From Acidimicrobiaceae bacterium (lineage in GTDB: Bacteria > Actinomycetota > Acidimicrobiia > Acidimicrobiales > Palsa-688), in contig DAHWQF010000255.1 of assembly GCA_027334785.1 (NCBI GenBank), positions 1 through 5,502 of the forward strand: a stretch of DNA of 5,502 nucleotides. The letters are read 5' to 3'. Each line of letters begins with the position of its first letter. Position 1 is the first letter of the stretch. This document shows, in pieces, positions 1 through 5,502 of this stretch. The notes beneath the pieces were generated by a model that was not told the origin of the DNA, made no database searches, and was given only the letters and a program-made list of their open reading frames with translations. Position numbers and translations under genes: made by a program.

Positions 1-1
1 G

Positions 2-217
2 TCCCGAGAGGGCGTTGATGGCGTGGACCCTTCGGGAGAGCCCCATGAGGCGAGTGCCACCGACCCGGCGGCGCGCCGCGAGGAAGTCAAAGCGGCGCTC
101 TCCTCCCTCGGCTACGGTGCCGACGAGGTGCGCGCCGTTCTGGCCCGCCTCCCCCTCGACGGGCCGGCAGAGGACATGCTCCGCCACGCGCTCCGAGAGC
201 TGGCAGGGGCCCGGTGA
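2..217 (+). CDS. ruvA: Holliday junction DNA helicase RuvA, C-terminal part (5' end outside window)
   Basis: Only the last 71 codons are present; the frame is open to the left edge, so the start lies outside. RuvA is the tetrameric protein that binds the four-way junction and recruits RuvB. The visible part is a linker of low conservation (Pro, Gly, Glu, Ala rich, about the first 20 residues) followed by domain III, the small helical domain that contacts RuvB. Its hallmark is seen as EVKAALSSLGYGADEVRAVL and then a final helix ending MLRHALRELAGAR. The TGA at 215-217 overlaps the GTG start of ruvB (GTGA), which implies co-transcription and translational coupling. A GTG at 23 is in frame but lies inside the linker and should not be taken as the start. 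Identification rests on domain III and on position directly before ruvB. Confidence 0.9.
   Translation, partial: SREGVDGVDPSGEPHEASATDPAARREEVKAALSSLGYGADEVRAVLARLPLDGPAEDMLRHALRELAGAR
205..209 (+). promoter_or_regulatory. Ribosome binding site of ruvB
   Basis: AGGGG lies inside the last codons of ruvA, 4 bases before the GTG at 214. It supports the GTG that overlaps the ruvA stop as the ruvB start, over the in-frame ATG at 292. Confidence 0.55.
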
Positions 218-1278
218 GCGCGGCCGACGACGGGGAGTCCGGCGCCCGGCTCTTGGCGCCGGTACTGAGCCCGGGCGAGGAAGCCGAGGAGATGTCGCTC
301 CGGCCGAGGCGCCTGGCGGAGTTCATCGGCCAAGCCCAGCTGAAAGAGCACCTCTCGATCATGCTCGAGGCGGCGCGCCGGCGGGGCGAGCCCGTCGACC
401 ATATGCTCTTCGCTGGCCCGCCCGGGCTCGGCAAGACCTCTTTGGCCGGGATCGTCGCTAAGGAGATGGAAGCTGGGTTCCGGGTCACCTCCGGGCCCGC
501 CCTGGTGCGTGCCGGCGACCTGGCTGCCCTCCTCACTAACCTGGCCGAAGGGGACGTCCTGTTCGTGGACGAGATCCACCGCTTGGCGCGCGCGGTGGAG
601 GAGATCCTCTATCCCGCCATGGAGGACTTCCAGCTCGACATAGTCCTCGGCAAAGGCCCGGCAGCCCGGTCGTTGCGCCTCGACTTGCCCCCTTTCACCC
701 TTGTCGGTGCCACGACACGCACGGGGCTCATAACTGGGCCGCTCCGTGACCGCTTCGGCTTCGTAGCCCGCCTCGACTATTACGACCCGGCCGAGCTGGA
801 GCTGATCGTGCGGCGTTCGGCCGGCCTGCTCGGAGCCCACCTCGATGAGGGGGGCGGGGCCGAGATCGCCAAGCGCTCGCGCGGTACCCCCCGCCTCGCT
901 AACCGGCTGCTCAAGCGGGTGCGCGACTACGCAGAGGTGCGGGGTGACGGCAAGATCGACCGGGAGGTGGCGCGGGCCGGCCTCGAGCTGTTCCAGGTGG
1001 ACGAGTTCGGCCTCGACAAAGTCGACCGTGCCATCTTGAAGGCGACCTGTGCCCGCTTCGGCGGCGGCCCGGTCGGGCTCGGCACCCTCGCGGTGGCGGT
1101 CGGGGAGTCGCCCGAGACGGTCGAGGATGTCTACGAGCCGTTCCTGCTCCAGCTCGGCATGCTGATGCGCACACCGCGAGGCCGGGTGGCGACGCCGTTT
1201 GCCTTCGAGCACCTTGGCCTGCCGGCGCCCGCCGGCGGGGACGGCGGTGGCGCCGGCCCGCTCAGCCTTTGGGGGTAG
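214..1278 (+). CDS. ruvB: Holliday junction branch migration ATPase RuvB
   Basis: Complete, 354 residues, close to the usual 330-350. RuvB forms hexameric rings that pump DNA through the RuvA-bound junction during recombinational repair, in the cytoplasm. Motifs in order: SLRPRRLAEFIGQ (28-40), Walker A GPPGLGKT (68-75), Walker B DVLFVDEIHRL (114-124, with D119 and E120), sensor 1 GATTR (165-169), arginine finger R178 in GPLRDRFGF, sensor 2 GTPRLANRLLKRVRDY (224-239), and the winged-helix DNA-binding end EDVYEPFLLQLGMLMRTPRGR (304-324). The GTG at 214 was chosen because it overlaps the ruvA stop, has AGGGG 4 bases upstream, and gives the acidic 25-residue lead seen in actinobacterial RuvB. 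The ATG at 292 would remove that lead. After the winged helix comes a Gly-rich tail (about 335-349) ending LSLWG. The 3' end overlaps convergent glcF by 17 bp. All catalytic residues are intact. Confidence 0.97.
   Translation: MSAADDGESGARLLAPVLSPGEEAEEMSLRPRRLAEFIGQAQLKEHLSIMLEAARRRGEPVDHMLFAGPPGLGKTSLAGIVAKEMEAGFRVTSGPALVRAGDLAALLTNLAEGDVLFVDEIHRLARAVEEILYPAMEDFQLDIVLGKGPAARSLRLDLPPFTLVGATTRTGLITGPLRDRFGFVARLDYYDPAELELIVRRSAGLLGAHLDEGGGAEIAKRSRGTPRLANRLLKRVRDYAEVRGDGKIDREVARAGLELFQVDEFGLDKVDRAILKATCARFGGGPVGLGTLAVAVGESPETVEDVYEPFLLQLGMLMRTPRGRVATPFAFEHLGLPAPAGGDGGGAGPLSLWG
1221..1257. repeat. GC-rich inverted repeat at the 3' end of ruvB, possible terminator hairpin
   Basis: GCCGGCGCC at 1221-1229 and its exact reverse complement GGCGCCGGC at 1249-1257 form a 9-bp perfect stem with a 19-base loop. 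The palindrome GCCGGC also occurs a third time at 1231-1236. The hairpin sits in the codons of the Gly-rich RuvB tail, just beyond the end of glcF. It could therefore slow polymerase from either side, although no T-tract follows on either strand. In DNA this GC-rich such stems arise readily by chance, so a terminator role is inference only. Confidence 0.3.
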
Positions 1279-2617
1279 GAGGCAGGGCCTGGCCCCTGAT
1301 CGAAAGGTCTAGGAGCTCAGCCAGGTGCACGGTGCGTACCGGCCAGCCGGCGTCTTCGGCCGACACCTCGATCTGCATGAGGCAGCCCGGGTTGGTGCTC
1401 ACGACGACATCGGCCTGGGTGGCAGCGAGCGCCGTCGCCTTGCGTGCCCCGAGCGCTCGGGCGGGGCCCGGCTGGAGCAGGTTGTAGACACCGGCCGACC
1501 CGCAGCAGGTGTCGTCGCCCACCTCGCGGAGCTCAAGCCCTGGGATCTGGCGTAGTAGCTGGCGCGGCTCGGAGCGGATGCCCTGGCCGTGGGCCAGGTG
1601 GCAGGCGTCGTGGAAGGCAGCTACGAGCGGGAGCGGGAGGCGTTGTGCTCGAGGCTCGGCGGCGGCGAGCAGTTCGGAGAGGTCGCGGGTGTGGCCTGCC
1701 AACCACGACGCCGGTCCCTCGTAGAGCGGGTCGCCGGCGAAGAGACGGCCGTAGTCCTTCATGGCCGACCCGCACCCGGCGGCGTTGGCCACGACCAGTT
1801 CGACGCCGGCCCGCTCGAACGCCGTGACCGTGCGCTTGGCGAGGCGCAGCGCTTCGGATTTGCGGCCGGCGTGGAGCGACAGGGCGCCGCAGCAGCCCTG
1901 GCCCTCTGCCACCACGACATCGAAGCCCTCGGCGGAAAGCACCCGGGCGGTGGCAGCATTGACACGGGAGAAAAAGACGCTCTGTACGCAACCGGCGAGC
2001 AGGCCGACCACGCCTCGGCGCTCACCTTGGGCCGGCAGGCGCCGCGCCAGGCGCTCGGGCCGGGCTGCCGGCGGGGCGAGGCGCTCCATAGCTGCCAGGG
2101 GTGCCAGCGGTGCGGGCAAGCGGGCTTCCCGAAAGGGCTTGTGCAGGGCGCGGCGTAGCCCCGCCGCTTCGGCCGCCACTAGGAGGAGCCGGGCTGCCCG
2201 GAGCCGGGGAGGGTAAGGGAAGAGGGCGAAGATGGCCTCCCGCGTCAGGCGGTCACCGAGGCCCCGCCGAGAGGTTGGCCCAGTCCAGGCTCGTGCCTCT
2301 TCGATGATCTCGCCGTAGCGCACGCCTGACGGGCAGGCGCTCACGCAGGCCATGCAGGACAGGCAGCGGTCGAGGTGCTGGAGGGCAGCGCCCTCTGGCG
2401 GGGCACCAGCCAGCAGTTGGCCCACGATGTGGATGCGGCCCCGCGGCGAGTCCGCTTCCTCTCCCCAGAGCTGGTAGGTGGGGCAGGCGGGCAAGCAGAA
2501 GCCGCAGTGGACGCAGTCGCTGAGCAGTCCCTGCAGGTGGGCGGTGCCGGCCACTGCCCGAGCGCCGGGGGCAGGCACCGGCCGCTGGCCGGTCACAGCG
2601 CGGGCTTCGGCCGCCAT
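1262..2617 (-). CDS. glcF: Glycolate dehydrogenase iron-sulfur subunit GlcF
   Basis: Complete, 451 residues, against about 407 for E. coli GlcF. It is the electron-transfer subunit that takes electrons from the flavin subunits toward the membrane quinones. Two 4Fe-4S motifs are seen: CVHCGFCLPACP (C35, C38, C41, C45) and CLSCMACVSACP (C85, C88, C91, C95). Then come two CCG (cysteine-rich) domains: C210 with C242-C243 and C282, and C339 with C371-C372 and C412. GFCLPACPTYQLWGEE and the PSGVRYG that follows the second cluster match GlcF closely. The ATG at 2617 overlaps the glcE TGA (ATGA), which fixes the start; the open frame continues up to 2998, but only inside glcE. The extra length is an Ala/Pro-rich lead of 34 residues before the first cysteine and a long region between the ferredoxin and CCG parts. 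No membrane segment is evident. LutA or GlpC are the other CCG proteins to consider, but the glcDE neighbours decide the call. Confidence 0.93.
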   Translation of the reverse strand: MAAEARAVTGQRPVPAPGARAVAGTAHLQGLLSDCVHCGFCLPACPTYQLWGEEADSPRGRIHIVGQLLAGAPPEGAALQHLDRCLSCMACVSACPSGVRYGEIIEEARAWTGPTSRRGLGDRLTREAIFALFPYPPRLRAARLLLVAAEAAGLRRALHKPFREARLPAPLAPLAAMERLAPPAARPERLARRLPAQGERRGVVGLLAGCVQSVFFSRVNAATARVLSAEGFDVVVAEGQGCCGALSLHAGRKSEALRLAKRTVTAFERAGVELVVANAAGCGSAMKDYGRLFAGDPLYEGPASWLAGHTRDLSELLAAAEPRAQRLPLPLVAAFHDACHLAHGQGIRSEPRQLLRQIPGLELREVGDDTCCGSAGVYNLLQPGPARALGARKATALAATQADVVVSTNPGCLMQIEVSAEDAGWPVRTVHLAELLDLSIRGQALPPTPKG

Positions 2618-3852
2618 CAGATACCGCCCACGAAGCGGCCAGGGGCGAGGAGCCGGCCGGGGTCGAAGCGTTGCTTTACCCGTTTCATGAGCTCGAGGCC
2701 GGGCACCGGCCCCCAGATGTCGAGACCAGCCTTGGTGGCAGCGGGAGCCCGCAGGAGCGTCGCGTGGCCCTGGCCAGCTCCGACGGCTCGGCGCAGCTCG
2801 GCGAGCAGGGTCGCGAGCGCACCCCGCTCGGTCGCCGCCGCCAGCCCCAGGTAGACCACGCCCACGCCGGCGCTCCCCCGGAGGGTGCCGATGAGGCCGA
2901 GGGCGGCGCAGGCCTCGCTGGCCCGGGCGGCCAGGTCGGGGACGGCTGAGAGCACGGTGGTCAGTTTGAGCGTGACAGGTCCAGGGAGGCACCCCCACCC
3001 AGGAGGCGCCGAGGGGCTCACTTCGCCCACCGACAAGGCAGCCGCCACTTTGGCGGCCCTGTCTTCGACGGGCCTCTGCCTGCCCTCGACGAGGACGCAG
3101 AGCTCGACGGGGCCATCGGGGAGCGGGCGCGACAGCTCGACGGCCTCGGGCGCCGCCTGCGAACGCTGGAGCGCCGCAAGCACCGGCCCCAGTTCCCCGG
3201 CGGCCGGGTAGGAGGCGGTGACGTAGAGCCGCGCCGCGGGCAGGGGGGCAAGCTTGAAGATGAGCTCGGTCAGGACGCCGAGCGTCCCGTAGGAACCGGT
3301 GAAGAGCTTGGCGAGGTCGTAGCCGGCTACGTTCTTCACTACCTTGCTGCCGGCGCGGGCGGTGACGCCGTCGGGGCGCACCACGGTCACACCGAGCAGG
3401 CGGTCACGGACGGCACCGTAGGCGTGGCGCAGCGGCCCGCAGGCGCCCGTGGCTACGGCCCCCCCGGCCGTGGAACCCGGCACCACCTCGTCGATGGCGA
3501 GCCGTTGCCCCGCCCCGGAGAGCCGCTCGGCCAGCTCGGACAGAGGGGTGCCCGCCTTCACGCTCACGACCAGGTCGTCGCTCGTGTACTCGATTACCCC
3601 GTTCATGTGGGACAGGTCGAGTACGAGGCCGGCCCGTTCCGGTGGGTAGCCCCAGTCGAGCTTGGTGCCAGCGCCCCGCGCCACCACTGCTAGGCCATGG
3701 CTCGCGGCCACACCAAGCGCGGCTGCCACTTCGGGGGCACTGCGGGGATAGGCGACAAGCTCCACGGCCACACCGTCTATTTGGTCGCCTTCGACTCCCA
3801 GGCGAGCGCCGGCGGGACAGGCTGCCCCCAGCTCGACGAGCGCCCCGCTCAA
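2617..3852 (-). CDS. glcE: Glycolate dehydrogenase FAD-binding subunit GlcE
   Basis: Complete, 411 residues, longer than E. coli GlcE (about 350). GlcE is a shortened paralogue of GlcD, required for activity of the glycolate dehydrogenase complex and thought to bind a second FAD. The FAD-binding type 4 (PCMH-like) domain covers about 30-210: VVARGAGTKLDWG (56-68), DDLVVSVKAGTPLSEL (92-107), VPGSTAGGAVATGACGPLRH (124-143) and the diagnostic VVKNVAGYDLAKLFTGSYG (171-189). The end FDPGRLLAPGRF (396-407) is the usual tail of this oxidase superfamily. The start is TTG at 3852, the first standard start codon after the in-frame glcD stop, with GAGG 5 bases upstream. A later pair of GTG codons (V28, V30) is possible but would cut into the first strand of the FAD domain. 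The TGA at 2617-2619 overlaps the glcF ATG. Family assignment is firm; the exact start is less so. Confidence 0.93.
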   Translation of the reverse strand: MSGALVELGAACPAGARLGVEGDQIDGVAVELVAYPRSAPEVAAALGVAASHGLAVVARGAGTKLDWGYPPERAGLVLDLSHMNGVIEYTSDDLVVSVKAGTPLSELAERLSGAGQRLAIDEVVPGSTAGGAVATGACGPLRHAYGAVRDRLLGVTVVRPDGVTARAGSKVVKNVAGYDLAKLFTGSYGTLGVLTELIFKLAPLPAARLYVTASYPAAGELGPVLAALQRSQAAPEAVELSRPLPDGPVELCVLVEGRQRPVEDRAAKVAAALSVGEVSPSAPPGWGCLPGPVTLKLTTVLSAVPDLAARASEACAALGLIGTLRGSAGVGVVYLGLAAATERGALATLLAELRRAVGAGQGHATLLRAPAATKAGLDIWGPVPGLELMKRVKQRFDPGRLLAPGRFVGGI

Positions 3853-3921
3853 AAGGGCCTCACGCCTTGTGACACCGACGCGGCGACCGGGAGGCAGTTT
3901 TGCGCCCGGCCTGGGCCAGCT
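3853..3921 (-). other. Short glcD-glcE spacer, fully open in the shared frame
   Basis: The spacer is 69 bases (23 codons) and contains no stop in the frame used by both glcD and glcE. Read through, it would encode a Pro/Arg/Gly-rich linker (around LPPGRRVGVTRREAL). It has no ATG, GTG or TTG in that frame, only a CTG at 3897. It carries the glcE ribosome binding site at its end. No hairpin or promoter was recognised in it. Confidence 0.7.
3858..3861 (-). promoter_or_regulatory. Ribosome binding site of glcE
   Basis: On the minus strand GAGG lies 5 bases before the TTG at 3852, within GTGAGGCCCTTTTG. A second AAGG lies 4 bases further up (3865-3868). This supports TTG as the glcE start. Confidence 0.5.
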
Positions 3922-5436
3922 TCAGAAGATCTCACCGACACCTGCTTCTTGGAGAGGGTGCGCGCCATGGCGTGGGCGGGGCGGCTCGCCGCAGAGCCGC
4001 GGCGCCGGCACGGCCTTCCCGGGGTTACAGATGCCCTCGGGGTCGAAGGCGCTGCGCAGCAGCAGCATGGTGCCGAGATCTTCGGGGCTGAACATCTCTT
4101 CCATGGCTGCGAGCTTGTGGAGCCCGACGCCGTGCTCGCCGGTCACCGAGCCGCCCCGGGCGATGCAGAGCCCGAGGATCGCCTCGGCGAGCTCTTCGGC
4201 ACGCTCGCCTTCCCCTTCGGCTTGGTCGTCGAAAAGCACAAGCGGGTGCAGGTTCCCGTCGCCGGCGTGGAACACGTTGGCGACTTTTATGCCGGCTTTA
4301 TGCGACAGTGCGGCGACTTCGTGGAGCACCTCGGCCAACGAGCTGCGGGGCACCACCCCGTCTTGGACTATGTAGGAAGGGCTAAGCCTGCCCATGGCGG
4401 CAAAGGCTGCCTTGCGGCCCCGCCAGACCGCTGCCCTCTCGGCGTCGCCGGCCGCCACCCGGACCTCGAAAGCGCCTTCTTCCTCGCATATCCGGCGCAC
4501 TTCGGCGAGGCCCGCCTCCACTTCTCCCTGCGGCCCGTCGAGCTCGACTATGAGCACCGCCCCGGCCCCAGCCGGGTACCCGCAGCGCACCGCCTTTTCG
4601 ACGGCCGAGATGGCCAGGGCATCCATCATCTCGATTGCCGCAGGGACGAGGCCGGCGGCGATCACCGCCGACACCGCCCGGCCGGCACTGTCCATGTCGA
4701 TGAAGGCGGCGAGCAAGGTCTGGACGGCCTCCGGCAAGGGGAGGAGGCGGACCGTGACCTTGGTGGCCACCCCGAGGGTGCCCTCCGAGCCGACGAAGGC
4801 CCCGACCAAGTCGTAGCCAGGCGTGTCGGGGGCCATGCCCCCGAGCTCGACCCGCTCGCCTTCCGGGGTCACCACCTCGAGGCCGGTCACGTGGTTGGTC
4901 GTGAAGCCGTACTTCAAGCAGTGGGCACCTCCGGAGTTCTCTGCCACGTTGCCGCCGACCGAGCAGACCTGCTGGCTCGAGGGGTCGGGCGCATAGAAAA
5001 GGCCGTAAGGGGCGGCGGCGCGGCTGACGTCGAGGTTGCTCACCCCGGGCTCGACCACGGCGCGTTGGTCTCTGGGCCGGACCGAGAGCACCGAACGCAT
5101 CTTCGAGGTGACGACCAGCACGCCGTCAGAGACCGGTACCGAGCCCCCCGACAGGCCCGTACCCGCGCCCCTGGCCACGAAGGGCACCCCGAAGCGGGCG
5201 CAGACGCGGACCGCGGTTTGGACCTCCTCGGCCGAACGGGCGAGCACGGCGACGGCAGGGCGCGCCCGGAAGTTGGTGAGGCCGTCGCATTCGTAGGTGG
5301 CCAGCTCGACTGGGTCGGTCACGAGAGCACCTGGCGCAAGCAAGGACCGGAGGCTGGCGGTGGCTTCGCCTACCCGGGAACGCGACGACGCGCCGGGTTG
5401 GGGCAGGGGCGTCACGGGAGCTTGAACGTTGGTCAA
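3922..5436 (-). CDS. glcD: Glycolate dehydrogenase FAD-linked catalytic subunit GlcD
   Basis: Complete, 504 residues, against about 499 in E. coli. GlcD is the flavoprotein that oxidises glycolate (and often D-lactate) to the 2-oxo acid, working with GlcE and GlcF at the cytoplasmic membrane. The N-terminal FAD-binding type 4 domain shows RGAGTGLSGG (89-98), YAPDPSSQQVCSVGGNVAEN (148-167), GGAHCLKYG (169-177) and GYDLVGAFVGSEGTLG (207-222). The C-terminal FAD-oxidase domain shows WRGRK (338-342), NVFHAGDGNLHP (387-398) and GGSVTGEHGVGLHK (428-441), whose histidines belong to the substrate and metal site of this family. It ends FDPEGICNPGK plus a 30-residue tail like that of E. coli GlcD. The start is TTG at 5436, the first after an in-frame TAG at 5464-5466. 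It has no good ribosome binding site, but a TGA in another frame overlaps it (TTGA), suggesting translational coupling; GTG at 5415 is the alternative. A D-lactate dehydrogenase is possible for GlcD alone, but the full glcDEF set favours glycolate. Confidence 0.93.
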   Translation of the reverse strand: MTNVQAPVTPLPQPGASSRSRVGEATASLRSLLAPGALVTDPVELATYECDGLTNFRARPAVAVLARSAEEVQTAVRVCARFGVPFVARGAGTGLSGGSVPVSDGVLVVTSKMRSVLSVRPRDQRAVVEPGVSNLDVSRAAAPYGLFYAPDPSSQQVCSVGGNVAENSGGAHCLKYGFTTNHVTGLEVVTPEGERVELGGMAPDTPGYDLVGAFVGSEGTLGVATKVTVRLLPLPEAVQTLLAAFIDMDSAGRAVSAVIAAGLVPAAIEMMDALAISAVEKAVRCGYPAGAGAVLIVELDGPQGEVEAGLAEVRRICEEEGAFEVRVAAGDAERAAVWRGRKAAFAAMGRLSPSYIVQDGVVPRSSLAEVLHEVAALSHKAGIKVANVFHAGDGNLHPLVLFDDQAEGEGERAEELAEAILGLCIARGGSVTGEHGVGLHKLAAMEEMFSPEDLGTMLLLRSAFDPEGICNPGKAVPAPRLCGEPPRPRHGAHPLQEAGVGEIF

Positions 5437-5439
5437 CGT
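5426..5439. promoter_or_regulatory. Palindrome over the glcD start codon, possible operator
   Basis: ACGTTGGTCAACGT has 6-bp perfect arms (5426-5431 and 5434-5439) around a 2-base centre and covers the TTG start of glcD. It contains TTGGTCAA, loosely like the GT/AC half-sites of FadR-type GntR regulators, the family of GlcC, which controls glc genes in E. coli. A palindrome this short is expected by chance in a few kilobases, so only the position makes it notable. If glcD is translationally coupled to an upstream gene, an operator here would be less likely. Confidence 0.2.
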
Positions 5440-5502
5440 ACCAGGAGGCCCTTTGCGACCGCGCTAAGCGCCCGTCCCAGGCCTATGAGCTGTGTTTGGG
5501 CG
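5433..5502 (-). CDS. Possible 3' end of an upstream gene of unknown function (partial)
   Basis: On the minus strand one frame is open from the right edge for 22 codons and ends in TGA at 5433-5435, overlapping the glcD TTG as TTGA. It reads AQTQLIGLGRALSAVAKGLL and then VR before the stop: an amphipathic, helix-like tail with no recognisable motif. The other two minus frames meet TAG (5464-5466 and, in the third frame, at CATAGG near 5483-5485). The overlap style matches the GTGA and ATGA junctions elsewhere in the window, which is the main support. Third-position GC is only moderate, and 22 codons is too short to be sure. It could equally be non-coding leader DNA of the glc operon. No function can be proposed. 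Confidence 0.35.
   Translation of the reverse strand, partial: AQTQLIGLGRALSAVAKGLLVR

Noticed and set aside
292..294. ATG as an alternative ruvB start
   Set aside because: It would remove the acidic lead found in actinobacterial RuvB and leave a spacer after ruvA, whereas the GTG at 214 overlaps the ruvA stop and has AGGGG upstream.
112..1212. Long open frame of 366 codons on the minus strand opposite ruvB
   Set aside because: It is fully antisense to a clearly real ruvB with every family motif. Its translation is Arg/His/Pro/Glu rich without domains, as expected from opposite-strand frames in very GC-rich DNA.
1283..1298. Small inverted repeat CAGGG...CCCTG near the end of glcF
   Set aside because: A 5-bp stem with a 6-base loop inside coding sequence is expected by chance at this GC content and has no T-tract.
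1589..2158. Plus-strand open frame of 189 codons opposite glcF
   Set aside because: It lies opposite the conserved CCG domains of GlcF, and its translation shows no recognisable family.
2375..2854. Plus-strand open frame of 159 codons across glcE and glcF
   Set aside because: It is antisense to conserved GlcF and GlcE codons, has no motif, and its composition is typical of a GC-rich shadow.
2618..2998. N-terminal extension of glcF to a start at 2998, giving 578 residues
   Set aside because: The added 127 codons lie wholly inside glcE in another frame and read as Arg/Pro-rich shadow sequence. The ATG overlapping the glcE stop gives a normal GlcF.
3869..4375. Plus-strand open frame of 168 codons opposite the 3' end of glcD
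   Set aside because: It is antisense to the conserved HAGDGNLHP and GEHGVG region of GlcD; its Ser/Pro-rich translation is a shadow.
5443..5455. Strong AGGAGG on the plus strand followed by a TTG at 5453
   Set aside because: The frame from that TTG stops after four codons (TAA). The motif is the complement of CCTCCT within the glcD upstream region and probably coincidental.
5485..5502. Plus-strand ATG that could begin a divergent gene
   Set aside because: Only six codons are visible, with no ribosome binding site at proper distance; nothing supports it.
1..5502. tRNA, rRNA, CRISPR array, insertion sequence or phage genes
   Set aside because: No cloverleaf, rRNA-like sequence, spaced direct repeats, transposase or terminal inverted repeats were seen; the window is almost fully covered by five conserved genes.

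Overview
The window is a gene-dense stretch of very GC-rich DNA, about 70% by eye. It holds two unrelated functions that meet tail to tail. RuvB carries features I associate with Actinomycetota: an acidic N-terminal lead before SLRPRRLAEFIGQ, and TGPLRDRFGF rather than TSPLRDRFGI at the arginine-finger loop. GTG and TTG starts and 4-base stop/start overlaps also fit a high-GC actinobacterium. I cannot name the genus from sequence alone.

Left part, + strand (1-1278): the last 71 codons of ruvA, then complete ruvB, joined by a GTGA overlap. RuvA binds the Holliday junction and RuvB is the hexameric AAA+ motor that drives branch migration. RuvC is not in the window.

Right part, - strand (1262-5436): a complete glcD-glcE-glcF set, transcribed right to left. 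GlcD (FAD catalytic subunit), GlcE (second FAD-type-4 subunit) and GlcF (two 4Fe-4S motifs plus two CCG domains) together form the respiratory glycolate dehydrogenase. It oxidises glycolate to glyoxylate and passes electrons to the membrane quinone pool. All family motifs checked are intact, so the complex looks functional. glcE and glcF share an ATGA overlap. glcD and glcE are separated by 69 bases that stay open in the same reading frame. Both glcD and glcE appear to start with TTG.

The two operons converge with no spacer: the ruvB and glcF coding ends overlap by 17 bp. At the right edge, a minus-strand frame ends in a TGA that overlaps the glcD TTG. It may be the tail of a further upstream gene in the same operon.

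No stretch over 300 bases lacks a gene. I saw no tRNA, rRNA, CRISPR array, insertion sequence or phage gene. I found no convincing evidence of an undescribed system; the notable points are gene-junction architecture and a few small candidate sites.
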